From Micromonospora sp. WMMD1155 (GTDB lineage Bacteria > Actinomycetota > Actinomycetes > Mycobacteriales > Micromonosporaceae): DNA of 64,000 bases. Positions 1-7,504 of this stretch are shown piece by piece. Within the stretch, counting starts at the first letter, position 1. Every line of letters starts with the position of its first letter. The stretch covers positions 4,774,501 to 4,838,500 of the forward strand of contig NZ_CP120742.1 in NCBI RefSeq assembly GCF_029581275.1, read 5' to 3'. Under the pieces are notes generated by a model that searched no databases, was not told the DNA's origin, and worked only from the letters and a program-made list of their open reading frames with translations. The translations under genes were made by a program, and so were the position numbers.

Positions 1-1
1 C

Positions 2-658
2 GGCACGGACATCGCGGCCGACCCGGCCGGGGTCGTCGCGGACGCCCGCCTGGACCCGCTGCGCGACGCGGCGCGCGAGGCCGGCGTCACCGTCGTGGTC
101 GGCGCCGCCGTCCGCCACCAGGACCGACGCCGGACCATCGGCGCGCTCGTGGTGGGCCGCACCGGCGCGGTCCGGGTGGGGTACGACAAGCAGCAGCTGT
201 GGGGTGACGAGAGCGAGCTGTTCAGCGCCGGCGGTCGCGGTGCCACGTTGCTCGTCGACGGATGGCGGCTCGGCCTCGGCATCTGCTACGACGGCTGTTT
301 CCCCGAGCACGGGCGGGCCGCCGCACTCGACGGCGCACACGGTTACCTGTGCCCCAGCGGATACCTGGCCGGCTCCGAGCACCGCCGGGACCTCTACTAC
401 GCCGCGCGAGCCCTGGACAACACGATGTTCGTGGTCTTCGCCAACGCCGTCGGCGGCGACGACCCCTGGCGGTTCAACGGCGGCGCGGCGGTCTACGACC
501 CCGAGGGCCGGGTGCTGGCGCGGGGCGCTGACGAGGGCACCGCTGTGCTCGTGGCGACGCTGGAGCCCGCCGTGCTCGCGGCCACCCGGACGGCCCATTC
601 GATGCTCGCCGATCGACTGCCGGACCAGGGCGGGGCCCGGGTGTCGATGTCCGGCTGA
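2..658 (+). CDS. Carbon-nitrogen hydrolase (nitrilase superfamily), 5' truncated
   Basis: The open frame runs in from the left edge and stops at 656-658, so the N-terminus and true start lie outside the window. The visible part shows two of the three catalytic residues of the family: the lysine in YDKQQLW and the nucleophilic cysteine in GICYDGCFPE. The catalytic glutamate would be in the missing part. A C-terminal sheet with FANAVGGDD follows. Members hydrolyse amides or nitriles in the cytoplasm; nothing here fixes the substrate. An internal GTG at 95 could be mistaken for a start, but homology-like sequence continues upstream of it (GVTVVVGAAV). Confidence 0.85.
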   Translation, partial: GTDIAADPAGVVADARLDPLRDAAREAGVTVVVGAAVRHQDRRRTIGALVVGRTGAVRVGYDKQQLWGDESELFSAGGRGATLLVDGWRLGLGICYDGCFPEHGRAAALDGAHGYLCPSGYLAGSEHRRDLYYAARALDNTMFVVFANAVGGDDPWRFNGGAAVYDPEGRVLARGADEGTAVLVATLEPAVLAATRTAHSMLADRLPDQGGARVSMSG

Positions 659-723
659 GCACGTCGTGAGGTCGAAACCCGCCGGCTCTGTTGGCGGACA
701 CGTCGGTCCCGTAGGGTGCCCGA

Positions 724-1368
724 GTGCCACTGCTCCTGCTGGACCTGGACAACACCCTGCTGGATCGGGCCGGGCCGTTCCGCCGCTGGGGTGAGCGCTT
801 CCTGGCCGGCATCGGCGCGCCCCACACCGACATCGACTGGCTGGTCTCGATCGACGCCGACGGTCTGACCGACCGGTGGGATCTCGCCGATGCCATCCGG
901 GACCGCTACGAGCTGCGCATCCCCTCGATCGACCTGGTGGAGGAGTTGCACGACGGGGTGGTGGCGCAGACCCGGCTCGACTCGTTGACCGCCTGCGCGC
1001 TGCGGATCGCCGACGACGCCGGGTGGGTGCCGGTGGTGGTCTGCAACGGCACGGTACGCGTCGAGGACGCCAAGATTCGCCAGACCGGCCTGGACCGGTA
1101 CGTCGCGGACTGGGTGATCTCCGAGGAGGCCGGCGTCAGCAAGCCCAACCCGAGGATCTTCGCGCTCGCCGCCCAGCGGGTCCGGATGCCGCTGCGCGGC
1201 GCCTGGGTGGTCGGCGACAGCCCGGAGGCGGACATCGGTGGCGCGGCCGCCGTCGGGCTGCCGAGTGTCTGGCTGCACCGGGGACGTACCTGGTCGGACG
1301 TGCGGTTCGCGCCGAGCCACACCGTGGACGGGCTGATCGCCGCCGTCGCCACCGTACTGGCCCGCTGA
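724..1368 (+). CDS. HAD-superfamily hydrolase
   Basis: A 214-residue soluble protein starting at GTG 724. It carries HAD motif I at the N-terminus (LLDLDNTLLD, nucleophile Asp), motif II around VVCNGT, a motif III lysine in SKPNPRIF, and motif IV in VVGDSPEADIGGA. The helical cap sits between motifs I and II, as in phosphoglycolate phosphatase-like subfamily I enzymes. It probably dephosphorylates a small metabolite; the substrate cannot be told. It follows the amidase-type gene by 65 bp on the same strand and may be co-transcribed. Confidence 0.88.
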   Translation: MPLLLLDLDNTLLDRAGPFRRWGERFLAGIGAPHTDIDWLVSIDADGLTDRWDLADAIRDRYELRIPSIDLVEELHDGVVAQTRLDSLTACALRIADDAGWVPVVVCNGTVRVEDAKIRQTGLDRYVADWVISEEAGVSKPNPRIFALAAQRVRMPLRGAWVVGDSPEADIGGAAAVGLPSVWLHRGRTWSDVRFAPSHTVDGLIAAVATVLAR

Positions 1369-1400
1369 GGGCGGTCCTGTCCGCGCGGGCTGCGCCCGCG

Positions 1401-1470
1401 CTGTGCCCGGCGCGCCCGCGCTGTGCCCGGCGCGCCCGCGCTGTGCCCGGCGCGCCCGCGCTGTGCCCGC
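1401..1470. repeat. 20-bp tandem repeat, about 3.5 copies
   Basis: Perfect 20-bp units beginning CTGTGCCCGGCGC start at 1401, 1421 and 1441, with a half unit to 1470. They follow the HAD gene stop and lead straight into the hairpin at 1478-1523. The gap 1369-1808 therefore holds only repeats and a hairpin. Confidence 0.9.
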
Positions 1471-1477
1471 GCAGTTT

Positions 1478-1523
1478 CCCTGATGTTGCTGCCTCCACGC
1501 GCCTGGAGGCAGCAACATCAGGG
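1478..1523. repeat. Perfect 20-bp hairpin, copy 1 of family A
   Basis: Arms 1478-1497 (CCCTGATGTTGCTGCCTCCA) and 1504-1523 are perfect reverse complements around a 6-nt loop. A close relative with the same core lies at 60093-60172. A GATC follows the right arm (1534-1537), but the matching left GATC present in the other copy is missing here, so this copy looks degraded on the left. It may act as a terminator for the HAD gene, though no U-tract follows. Confidence 0.85.
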
Positions 1524-1545
1524 TTGTTGTGCGGATCATGCCCGA

Positions 1546-1680
1546 GGACGGGACGGGACGGGACGGGACGGGACGGGACGGGACGGGGCGGTTCGGGGCG
1601 GGGCGGGGCGGGGCGGGGCGGTTCGGGGCGGGGCGGTTCGGGGCGAGGCGGGGCGGGGGAGCGAGGCAGGGGAGCGGGGC
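1546..1680. repeat. Pentanucleotide GGACG/GGGCG repeat tract
   Basis: Eight GGACG units (1546-1585) pass into GGGCG and GTTCG units up to about 1680. All G-runs are on the + strand, and four consecutive G4 runs around 1596-1620 could form a G-quadruplex. It is intergenic; long open frames through it are compositional artefacts. Confidence 0.85.
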
Positions 1681-1808
1681 GGGGCGGTCGCGACGCACCG
1701 GCGTGCGGTCGGCGGTAATTCGGTTGACCGGGTGTCGCGTGGCCCTGAGAGTGGTCCTGCGCATGGTGCGTCCCGGGCGTGGGCCCGGTCGAGGAGAGGA
1801 GGTCGGTC

Positions 1809-1955
1809 ATGACCGTCTTCGCAGGTCGATTCCAGCCGCCTAGCTCAGCCTCGACCAAGGGAACCTCACCACAGTGCGCGATCACGACTTCCCGGCGCTG
1901 GAGCGCCGGAGCCGCGGCAAGAGCCGCTTCGACGACGACGAACCACAGTTCCTGA
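1809..1955 (+). CDS. Possible 48-aa leader ORF overlapping the RIO kinase start
   Basis: An ATG at 1809 is preceded by an almost ideal Shine-Dalgarno (AGGAGGT, 5-nt spacer) and opens a 48-codon frame starting MTVFAGRFQPP, ending at TGA 1953-1955. It overlaps the first 82 bp of the kinase gene in another frame. The kinase GTG at 1874 has only a weak, distant AAGGGA, so the ORF could be a coupled leader. I do not recognise the peptide, and its composition (Ser/Thr/Ala/Arg-rich at the end) may simply be the kinase gene read in the wrong frame. Confidence 0.35.
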   Translation: MTVFAGRFQPPSSASTKGTSPQCAITTSRRWSAGAAARAASTTTNHSS

Positions 1956-2806
1956 AGCGCGGGCGGCCCACCGAGCCGCCCGCCGACCCGGACGGCGAGC
2001 CCGATCCGGACACCGGCGACCACTGGTCGTCCTGGGACGACGCCGTGCACGGGCCGGAGCCGCACCCAGCCTGGCTGGTCACCGAGTTGGCCGCCCGGGA
2101 CACCGAGTTGGGTGTGCTGAAGACGGGCAAGGAGGCGGACGTCCACCTGGTCCGCCGGGCCGTGCCCGACACCGACCGGTCCTGTCTGCTGGCGGTCAAA
2201 CGCTACCGGGATCCCGAGCACCGGTTGTTCCACCGCGACGCCGGTTATCTGGAGGGGCGTCGGGTGCGTCGGTCCCGGGAGAACCGGGCGATGGCCGGGC
2301 GCACGGCGTTCGGTCGGCAGATGATCGCCGGGCAGTGGGCGGCGGCGGAGTTCGCGGCTCTGGCCCGGCTCTGGGAGATCGGGGCCGGGCACGACCGGAT
2401 CGCCGTGCCGTACCCGGTGCAGCTACGGGGCACCGAGCTGATGTTGGAGTTCGTCGGCGACGCCGAGTCGGGGCAGGCCGCGCCCCGACTGGCTCAGCTG
2501 CGGCCCGACCCGGCCGAGCTGCGCGACCTGTGGGCGCAACTCGTGGAGGCGCTGCGGGTGTTGGCCCGGGCGGGCTACGCGCACGGTGACCTGTCGCCGT
2601 ACAACCTGCTCGTGCACCGGGGGCGGCTGGTCGTGATCGACCTGCCGCAGGTGGTCGACGTGGTGGCCAACCCGCAGGGTCCGGAGTTCCTGGCACGTGA
2701 CGTGCGGGTGGTCGGGGCCTGGTTCGCGGCTCGGGGGCTGCCCGCCGAGCAGACCGATCCCGGCACGTTGACCGGTGAGTTGCTCCGCGAGGCGGGGCTG
2801 CGCTGA
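1874..2806 (+). CDS. RIO-family serine/threonine protein kinase
   Basis: This 310-residue protein has the RIO-kinase pattern: GKEADVHL nucleotide-binding loop (about residues 85-92), the ATP lysine in LLAVKRYR (K109), the catalytic loop HGDLSPYN (about 237-244, catalytic Asp 239) and the metal-binding VIDLPQ (D256). Compact RIO kinases lack the substrate-binding subdomains of typical Ser/Thr kinases. Bacterial members are poorly studied; archaeal and eukaryotic RIO1 act in ribosome maturation, so a ribosome-related role is only a guess. The start GTG 1874 gives a charged 60-residue N-terminal extension with DDDE and D/P-rich stretches. Confidence 0.88.
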   Translation: MRDHDFPALERRSRGKSRFDDDEPQFLKRGRPTEPPADPDGEPDPDTGDHWSSWDDAVHGPEPHPAWLVTELAARDTELGVLKTGKEADVHLVRRAVPDTDRSCLLAVKRYRDPEHRLFHRDAGYLEGRRVRRSRENRAMAGRTAFGRQMIAGQWAAAEFAALARLWEIGAGHDRIAVPYPVQLRGTELMLEFVGDAESGQAAPRLAQLRPDPAELRDLWAQLVEALRVLARAGYAHGDLSPYNLLVHRGRLVVIDLPQVVDVVANPQGPEFLARDVRVVGAWFAARGLPAEQTDPGTLTGELLREAGLR

Positions 2807-2871
2807 TCGGAGCGAGGCGGGGCTGCGCTGATCGGAGCGGGGCTGCGCTGCGCTGCGCTGCGCTGATCGGA

Positions 2872-2902
2872 GCGGGTCGGGCGGTCGAACCGCCCGACCC
2901 GC
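2872..2902. terminator. Bidirectional terminator hairpin between convergent genes
   Basis: A perfect 14-bp GC-rich stem (2872-2885 with 2889-2902) closes on a 3-nt CGA loop. It lies between the RIO kinase stop (2806) and the convergent DUF2630 stop (2910). The preceding 2807-2870 holds imperfect repeats of GGGGCTGCGCTGATCGGAGC that duplicate the last codons of the kinase gene. Confidence 0.75.
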
Positions 2903-2909
2903 TGTGCCG

Positions 2910-3158
2910 TCACTGCAGGTAGCGCTCCACCTCGGGCTTGGGGCGTTCGCCCTGCGCGTCCGGGTCGCCGTGGGTGTCCCGGGCGGCCCGTCGGCGGCGC
3001 AGCAGGTCCCAGCACTGGTCGAGGGACTCCTCCAGGGCGCGCAGTCGCTCGCTGGCCTCGCCCGCGGTGCCCGACTCGTGGGCCTGCGCCTCGGCACGCA
3101 GCTTGTGTTCCTCGTCGACCAGCTCGGAGATCCGGTTCAGGATGGTCTTGTCGTCCAT
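2910..3158 (-). CDS. DUF2630 family protein
   Basis: A small (82 aa) cytoplasmic, highly charged, predominantly helical protein starting MDDKTILNRISELVDEEH. The family hallmark is this N-terminal helix, an ALEESLDQCWDLLRRRRAARD segment, and a short tail with VERYLQ. The family is common in actinobacteria and has no known function. It is a monocistronic unit convergent with the RIO kinase gene. Confidence 0.85.
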   Translation of the reverse strand: MDDKTILNRISELVDEEHKLRAEAQAHESGTAGEASERLRALEESLDQCWDLLRRRRAARDTHGDPDAQGERPKPEVERYLQ

Positions 3159-3527
3159 GCTCCTGAGCCTGGCACAGCGGCCCCGGAAACGCCTGGATTC
3201 GTCAGCCGCTTGTGTTCCGGTCGTCAGCCTGGATCACACCGACGCCGACGCGTCAATGTGCCATTTTTCACTCTCCGTCCGGATGGCCTCACGCGGTGCT
3301 CATCACGGGGGCACCACCTGCGGGATTCTCGTGGATGGGCCTTGCCCGTCCGGATCAAAGGCACAAATCACCCGGCCTGAGCGAAAAGTCTCCCCGATCC
3401 GCCTGCTGGTGAAGCGGATTCGCGAATGCGAAGCTCTGCCTGATGGTCACGCGCCATCGCCGAGGCAGCACGAAGCGCGACCCGCAGTGCGGTGCCACCG
3501 GAGAGGACGGACCCGTGCAGGTGAACG
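3159..3527. promoter_or_regulatory. Upstream region of the diterpene operon with a 10-bp palindrome
   Basis: This 369-bp divergent gap must hold the promoters of the DUF2630 gene and of the P450 operon. The only clear symmetric site is ATTCGCGAAT at 3418-3427, about 100 bp before the P450 start, which could be a regulator operator. I could not place a convincing -35/-10 pair. No coding signal was seen. Confidence 0.4.
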
Positions 3528-4910
3528 ATGACTGAGCCGACCATGCCGACCCACCGTGATCCACACGTGGCCACCCTTCGGCGGACGTTACCCGGGTTGC
3601 TCCGTGATCCACTGGGCACGATGGTCGGGCTGGCCGACTCGGCACCCGGGCGGATCGTGCGACTGAACCTCGGCACCATCCGCCCGTACCTGGTCACCGA
3701 GCCCGCACACGTCCAGCACGTGCTCCGTGACAACGCCGCCAACTACACCCGGGCCGGCGACAGCATGCTCTGGCAGTCGGTCAAGAAGCTCGGCGGTGAC
3801 GGCATCCTCTCCGAGGGGCCACAGTGGGAGGCGAGCCGACGGCGGCTCCAGGTCCACTTCACCCCGAAACGGCTCGACGCCGCGATCGGCGATCTGAGCC
3901 GGGCGATCAGCGATGCGGTCGACGACCTGAAACTCCCGGCCCGCAACGGCCAACCGGTCGACGCGGCCGACGAGATCTCCCGGATCATCTGCCAGGCCGT
4001 CATCAAGGTCTTCTTCGGCGACCGGATCACCGTCGCCGACGCCGTACGGGTCGTCGCGGAACAGGACACCGTGGCCAACGCGCTGCGCTTCCGGCTGCTC
4101 ACCCCGTTCATGCCGGACGCCGTGCCGATGCCCGGGGACCGCGCCTTCCGCCAGGCGGTCCGGAACATCGACGACATCCTGCTGCCGCTGGTCCATGCCG
4201 CGCGAGCCGAGGACGACGAGGGCGACGACATCGTCGCGTCGCTGGCCCGGGCCCGTGACGCACACGGCCGCAGACTCGACGAGCAGCGGGTACGCGACGA
4301 TCTGGTGTCGATGTTCGCCACCACGACCGAGACCACGTACGTCGTGCTCACCTGGCTCTTCCCGCTGCTGGAGCAACAGCCCGACGTCGCCGCGCGGCTC
4401 TACGAGGAGATCGATCGCGTGGTCGGCCCCGACGACGTGATCGACAAGAAACAGCTCGGCGAGCTGCGCTACCTGCGGATGGTGCTGGACGAGCTCCTGC
4501 GTGCCTACCCGTCCGGCTGGTTGGTGCCCCGCACCGCCGTCGCCGACGACGTCATCGACGGCACCCGGGTCAGGGCCGGCAGCACGATCATCCTGAGCCC
4601 GTACGTGACCCAGCGGTTGGCCCGCTTCTGGGACCGGCCGGAGGTGTTCGACCCGGAACGCTTCGCGCCCGACGCTCCCCGGCGCGCTCACCGCTACGCC
4701 TACTACCCGTTCGGTGGCGGCGCTCACCAGTGCATCGGTCAGTACCTCTTCCAGCTCGAGGCGCCACTGATCGTGGCGACCCTGCTCAGCCGATTCCGGT
4801 ACCGACTCTGCACGCCCGGGATGCCGTCGGCGAAACTGGCGGCGTCGCTGCGACCACGGGAACGGGTGCCGCTGCTGCTCACCCCCCATCGGCAACCGGC
4901 CCTGGCCTAG
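3528..4910 (+). CDS. Cytochrome P450, first gene of diterpenoid operon
   Basis: A 460-residue P450. The heme-binding loop FGGGAHQCIG puts the axial cysteine at residue 402; the K-helix ExxR is ELLR at 322-325; the I-helix segment is ATTTETT at 264-270, with Thr replacing the usual Gly of the A-G-x-x-T groove, unlike most actinobacterial P450s. The protein is soluble, so it needs external ferredoxin/reductase partners, none of which is in the window. It ends 2 bp before the terpene synthase start, so it most likely oxidises the diterpene made by the next two genes. The ATG at 3528 has an AGGTGA-like site upstream. Confidence 0.92.
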   Translation: MTEPTMPTHRDPHVATLRRTLPGLLRDPLGTMVGLADSAPGRIVRLNLGTIRPYLVTEPAHVQHVLRDNAANYTRAGDSMLWQSVKKLGGDGILSEGPQWEASRRRLQVHFTPKRLDAAIGDLSRAISDAVDDLKLPARNGQPVDAADEISRIICQAVIKVFFGDRITVADAVRVVAEQDTVANALRFRLLTPFMPDAVPMPGDRAFRQAVRNIDDILLPLVHAARAEDDEGDDIVASLARARDAHGRRLDEQRVRDDLVSMFATTTETTYVVLTWLFPLLEQQPDVAARLYEEIDRVVGPDDVIDKKQLGELRYLRMVLDELLRAYPSGWLVPRTAVADDVIDGTRVRAGSTIILSPYVTQRLARFWDRPEVFDPERFAPDAPRRAHRYAYYPFGGGAHQCIGQYLFQLEAPLIVATLLSRFRYRLCTPGMPSAKLAASLRPRERVPLLLTPHRQPALA

Positions 4911-4912
4911 CA

Positions 4913-5815
4913 GTGGCACAACGATCTGCGATCAGCGACGACCTCCAGCAGGCCGCCGAGCACGGGCGCGTCTGTGCCCTCGCCGCCCAGGGGCAACGTG
5001 ACCTGCAACGGTGTCTGACCGCGCACCCGGACCTTTTCGCGGAAGGGCCCTTCGACGGCGCTCTGACCAGCACCATCGCGCTGGTCACCGCGTTCAGCGC
5101 GCCCTGGTGTGCGGCCGCCGAGCTGCGACTGACCAATCGGGCCGTGCTCTGGGTGTTCGCGCTGGACTGGCAGGTGGACCGGCTGGCCACCTCCGCCGCC
5201 GAGCTCGACCGGCTGGTGCAGGGGCAGCTTCGGGTGGCCGACGGTGAACCGCCGTCGGCCGACGAGCCACTGCAACGGTTCCTCGCTGCTCTCCACGACG
5301 ACCTGGCTGCCGCGCCCGCATTCGACCGGCTGGGTGGGGCATGGCGGGCGGCGGCCCGTCGAAGCCTGCTGGCCATGCGGCAGGAGTGGCAGTGGAAGAC
5401 GGCGATGGGCGACGACCTCCGAGCGCGGCCCAGCCTCGCCGAGTACCTGGACAACGCGGACAACCTGGCCAGCACTCTCGTGAACGTTCTGCAATGGATC
5501 CGGACCGGCGCGGCCGAGACGGAGGCCGCGCTCGACCGGCTGGTCATCGTGAGTGACGCGGTGCAACGCGCTCTTCGACTGGTCAACGACCTGAGTACGT
5601 ACGAGCGGGACCTTCGCTGGGGCGACCTGAACGCGATCATGCTGGTGGACGACCGGTCAGTCGTGGAACAGGAACTGAAGCGCCTGGTCGCGGAGGCGAC
5701 CGACCTGCTGGAGGAGTTGCGGGTCGACTGCCCGAGGGAGGCGGCGTACCTGACCCGACAGCTCGGCTACACCACCGGCTTCTACCGGAGCACCGACTTC
5801 TGGGGAGTGTCGTGA
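4913..5815 (+). CDS. Class I terpene synthase (diterpene synthase-like)
   Basis: From the GTG at 4913, 2 bp after the P450 stop, this gives 300 residues; an upstream ATG at 4730 lies inside the P450 gene and is rejected. A class I metal-binding motif is visible as FALDWQVDR (D85 and D89, DxxxD type), and the second metal site as LVNDLSTYERD (N225, D226, T229, D233; NSE/DTE-like). These bind the Mg-diphosphate and ionise the substrate. Because the next gene is a class II cyclase, the substrate is probably a cyclic diterpenyl diphosphate. The stop overlaps the next start as GTGA, indicating translational coupling. Confidence 0.85.
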   Translation: MAQRSAISDDLQQAAEHGRVCALAAQGQRDLQRCLTAHPDLFAEGPFDGALTSTIALVTAFSAPWCAAAELRLTNRAVLWVFALDWQVDRLATSAAELDRLVQGQLRVADGEPPSADEPLQRFLAALHDDLAAAPAFDRLGGAWRAAARRSLLAMRQEWQWKTAMGDDLRARPSLAEYLDNADNLASTLVNVLQWIRTGAAETEAALDRLVIVSDAVQRALRLVNDLSTYERDLRWGDLNAIMLVDDRSVVEQELKRLVAEATDLLEELRVDCPREAAYLTRQLGYTTGFYRSTDFWGVS

Positions 5816-7425
5816 GCACCGGGGCCTTGGTCCAGGACACCGGGGCGTCCAGAGATCGCGGGCCGGCGCGCGACGTCACCGAGGTGATCGCCGAGCTGAG
5901 CCGGCACCCGTACGGCCGTACGTCCGCCTCGCCGTACGAGACCGCCCGTCTGGTCTCCCTGGCCCCCTGGCTGCCACGCCACGCCGACCGGATCCGGTAC
6001 CTGCTCGCCGGGCAGCGCCCGGACGGCGGCTGGGGCGGGCCGGACGGGTACGCGCTGGTGCCCACCCTGAGCGCCGTGGAGGGGCTGCTCGCGACGTTGC
6101 TGCGCGACGAACCGGCGGGCTGGTCTCCCGAGGCGGTGTCCGATGCCGTCGATCGTGGACTTCGACTGCTGTTCGACCGGGCGACCGGCCCGGCGACCCA
6201 CCCCGTGCCGGACCTGCCGGCCGCGGACCTGATCGTTCCGGCACTCGTCGACCGGATCGCCGACCACCTCGCCGACCCGCCGACGCGGTTGGTCCACTGG
6301 CGAGGCGTCGGCGCGCCGGCGATGCCCGACGCCCTGGACCGGCAGCGGCTCGACCGGGTACGCCTGCTGCTGGGGTCCGGTCGGCCGATTACGCCCAAGC
6401 TGCTGCATGCGTTGGAGGTCCTCGGCCCGGCCGCCCGGGGTGCGGCAGGTGTCACCGCCACCGCCGCCGGCCCGGTCGGAGCCTCGCCGGCCGCCACCGC
6501 CGCGTGGCTCGGCGACCCCGACGGTACTCAATCCGCCACGCTGGACTACCTCATCCGGGCAGCCGACGAGCACGGTGGAGCGGTTCCGTGTGCCACTCCG
6601 ATCACCGTGTTCGAACGGGCGTGGGTGCTGAGCACCCTCGCGCGGGCCGGTGTGTTCCCGACGGTGCCGCCGGAGCTGCTCGCCGGGCTGCGCGACGCGC
6701 TGGGACCCGACGGTGCGGCCACCGGCCCGGGGCTGCCCACCGACGCCGACACGACGGCCGTGACGTTGTACGCGCTGGCCCTCCTGGGTCACCCCGCCGA
6801 TCCGTCGTGCCTGGGCCGCTTCGACGCCGGTGAGCACTTCGGCACCTGGCAGGGCGAGGACGGCTCGTCGGTGACCACCAACGCGCACGTGTTGGAGGCG
6901 TTCGGTCGGTGCGTCGGCGTCGGCGGCCCGTCCCCGGCGCCCGTGCTGCGCCGGCTCACCGGATGGCTGCTCGATCGGCAGGAACCCGACGGTCGATGGT
7001 CGGACCGGTGGCACGCCTCGCCGTATTACGCCACCTACTGCGTCACGCTGGCGCTCCGGGAGTACGGCGGGCCGTCGGCACACCACGCAGTGCGGCGGGC
7101 CGTCTCGTGGGTGCTCGACACCCAGCGGGCCGACGGTTCGTGGGGGCGCTGGTGTGGCACGGCGGAGGAGACCGCCTACGGGCTGCTCGTGTTGCTGGCC
7201 GCGCCGCCGTCATCCACGATCCGTGCCGCGGGCGTCGCCGCCGCCCACCGTCTGTCCACAATGCAGGATGAGCGTACCGATCATCCACTGTGGCATGACA
7301 AGGACCTTTATCATCCGGCGGTGATAGTCCGAGCGACGGTGGCGGCTGCCCGGGTTTCGGCTGCGGCGCGGCTGGGCGGATCCGCCCATATCCCGGATAG
7401 CCGTTGGTCTGCACCGCTTGAGTGA
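5812..7425 (+). CDS. Class II diterpene cyclase
   Basis: A 537-residue all-helical protein of the squalene-hopene/class II diterpene cyclase superfamily. QW-like repeats are visible (GQRPDGGWGG near residue 68, RQEPDGRWSD and TQRADGSWGR near the C-terminus). The protonating DxDD motif appears as DADTT at residues 311-315, the DxDTT-type variant seen in some bacterial class II cyclases. Its expected reaction is protonation-initiated cyclisation of geranylgeranyl diphosphate; the ring skeleton cannot be predicted. No GGPP synthase is in the window, so substrate must come from elsewhere. Confidence 0.85.
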   Translation: MSTGALVQDTGASRDRGPARDVTEVIAELSRHPYGRTSASPYETARLVSLAPWLPRHADRIRYLLAGQRPDGGWGGPDGYALVPTLSAVEGLLATLLRDEPAGWSPEAVSDAVDRGLRLLFDRATGPATHPVPDLPAADLIVPALVDRIADHLADPPTRLVHWRGVGAPAMPDALDRQRLDRVRLLLGSGRPITPKLLHALEVLGPAARGAAGVTATAAGPVGASPAATAAWLGDPDGTQSATLDYLIRAADEHGGAVPCATPITVFERAWVLSTLARAGVFPTVPPELLAGLRDALGPDGAATGPGLPTDADTTAVTLYALALLGHPADPSCLGRFDAGEHFGTWQGEDGSSVTTNAHVLEAFGRCVGVGGPSPAPVLRRLTGWLLDRQEPDGRWSDRWHASPYYATYCVTLALREYGGPSAHHAVRRAVSWVLDTQRADGSWGRWCGTAEETAYGLLVLLAAPPSSTIRAAGVAAAHRLSTMQDERTDHPLWHDKDLYHPAVIVRATVAAARVSAAARLGGSAHIPDSRWSAPLE

Positions 7426-7504
7426 AATTCCGGACACTGCTAGCGTGCGCCGGGCCGGGGGCTGGGCTCGTTCAGCCAATCGAAACGGTCGAGGGACGGG
7501 TGGG

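Noticed and set aside
1811..1845. tRNA-like T-loop (GGTCGATTCC) upstream of the RIO kinase
   Set aside because: No acceptor stem, anticodon arm or D arm can be built around it.
3528..7425. Search for a GGPP synthase or ferredoxin within the terpene operon
   Set aside because: None is present between 3159 and 7505; these functions must be encoded elsewhere.
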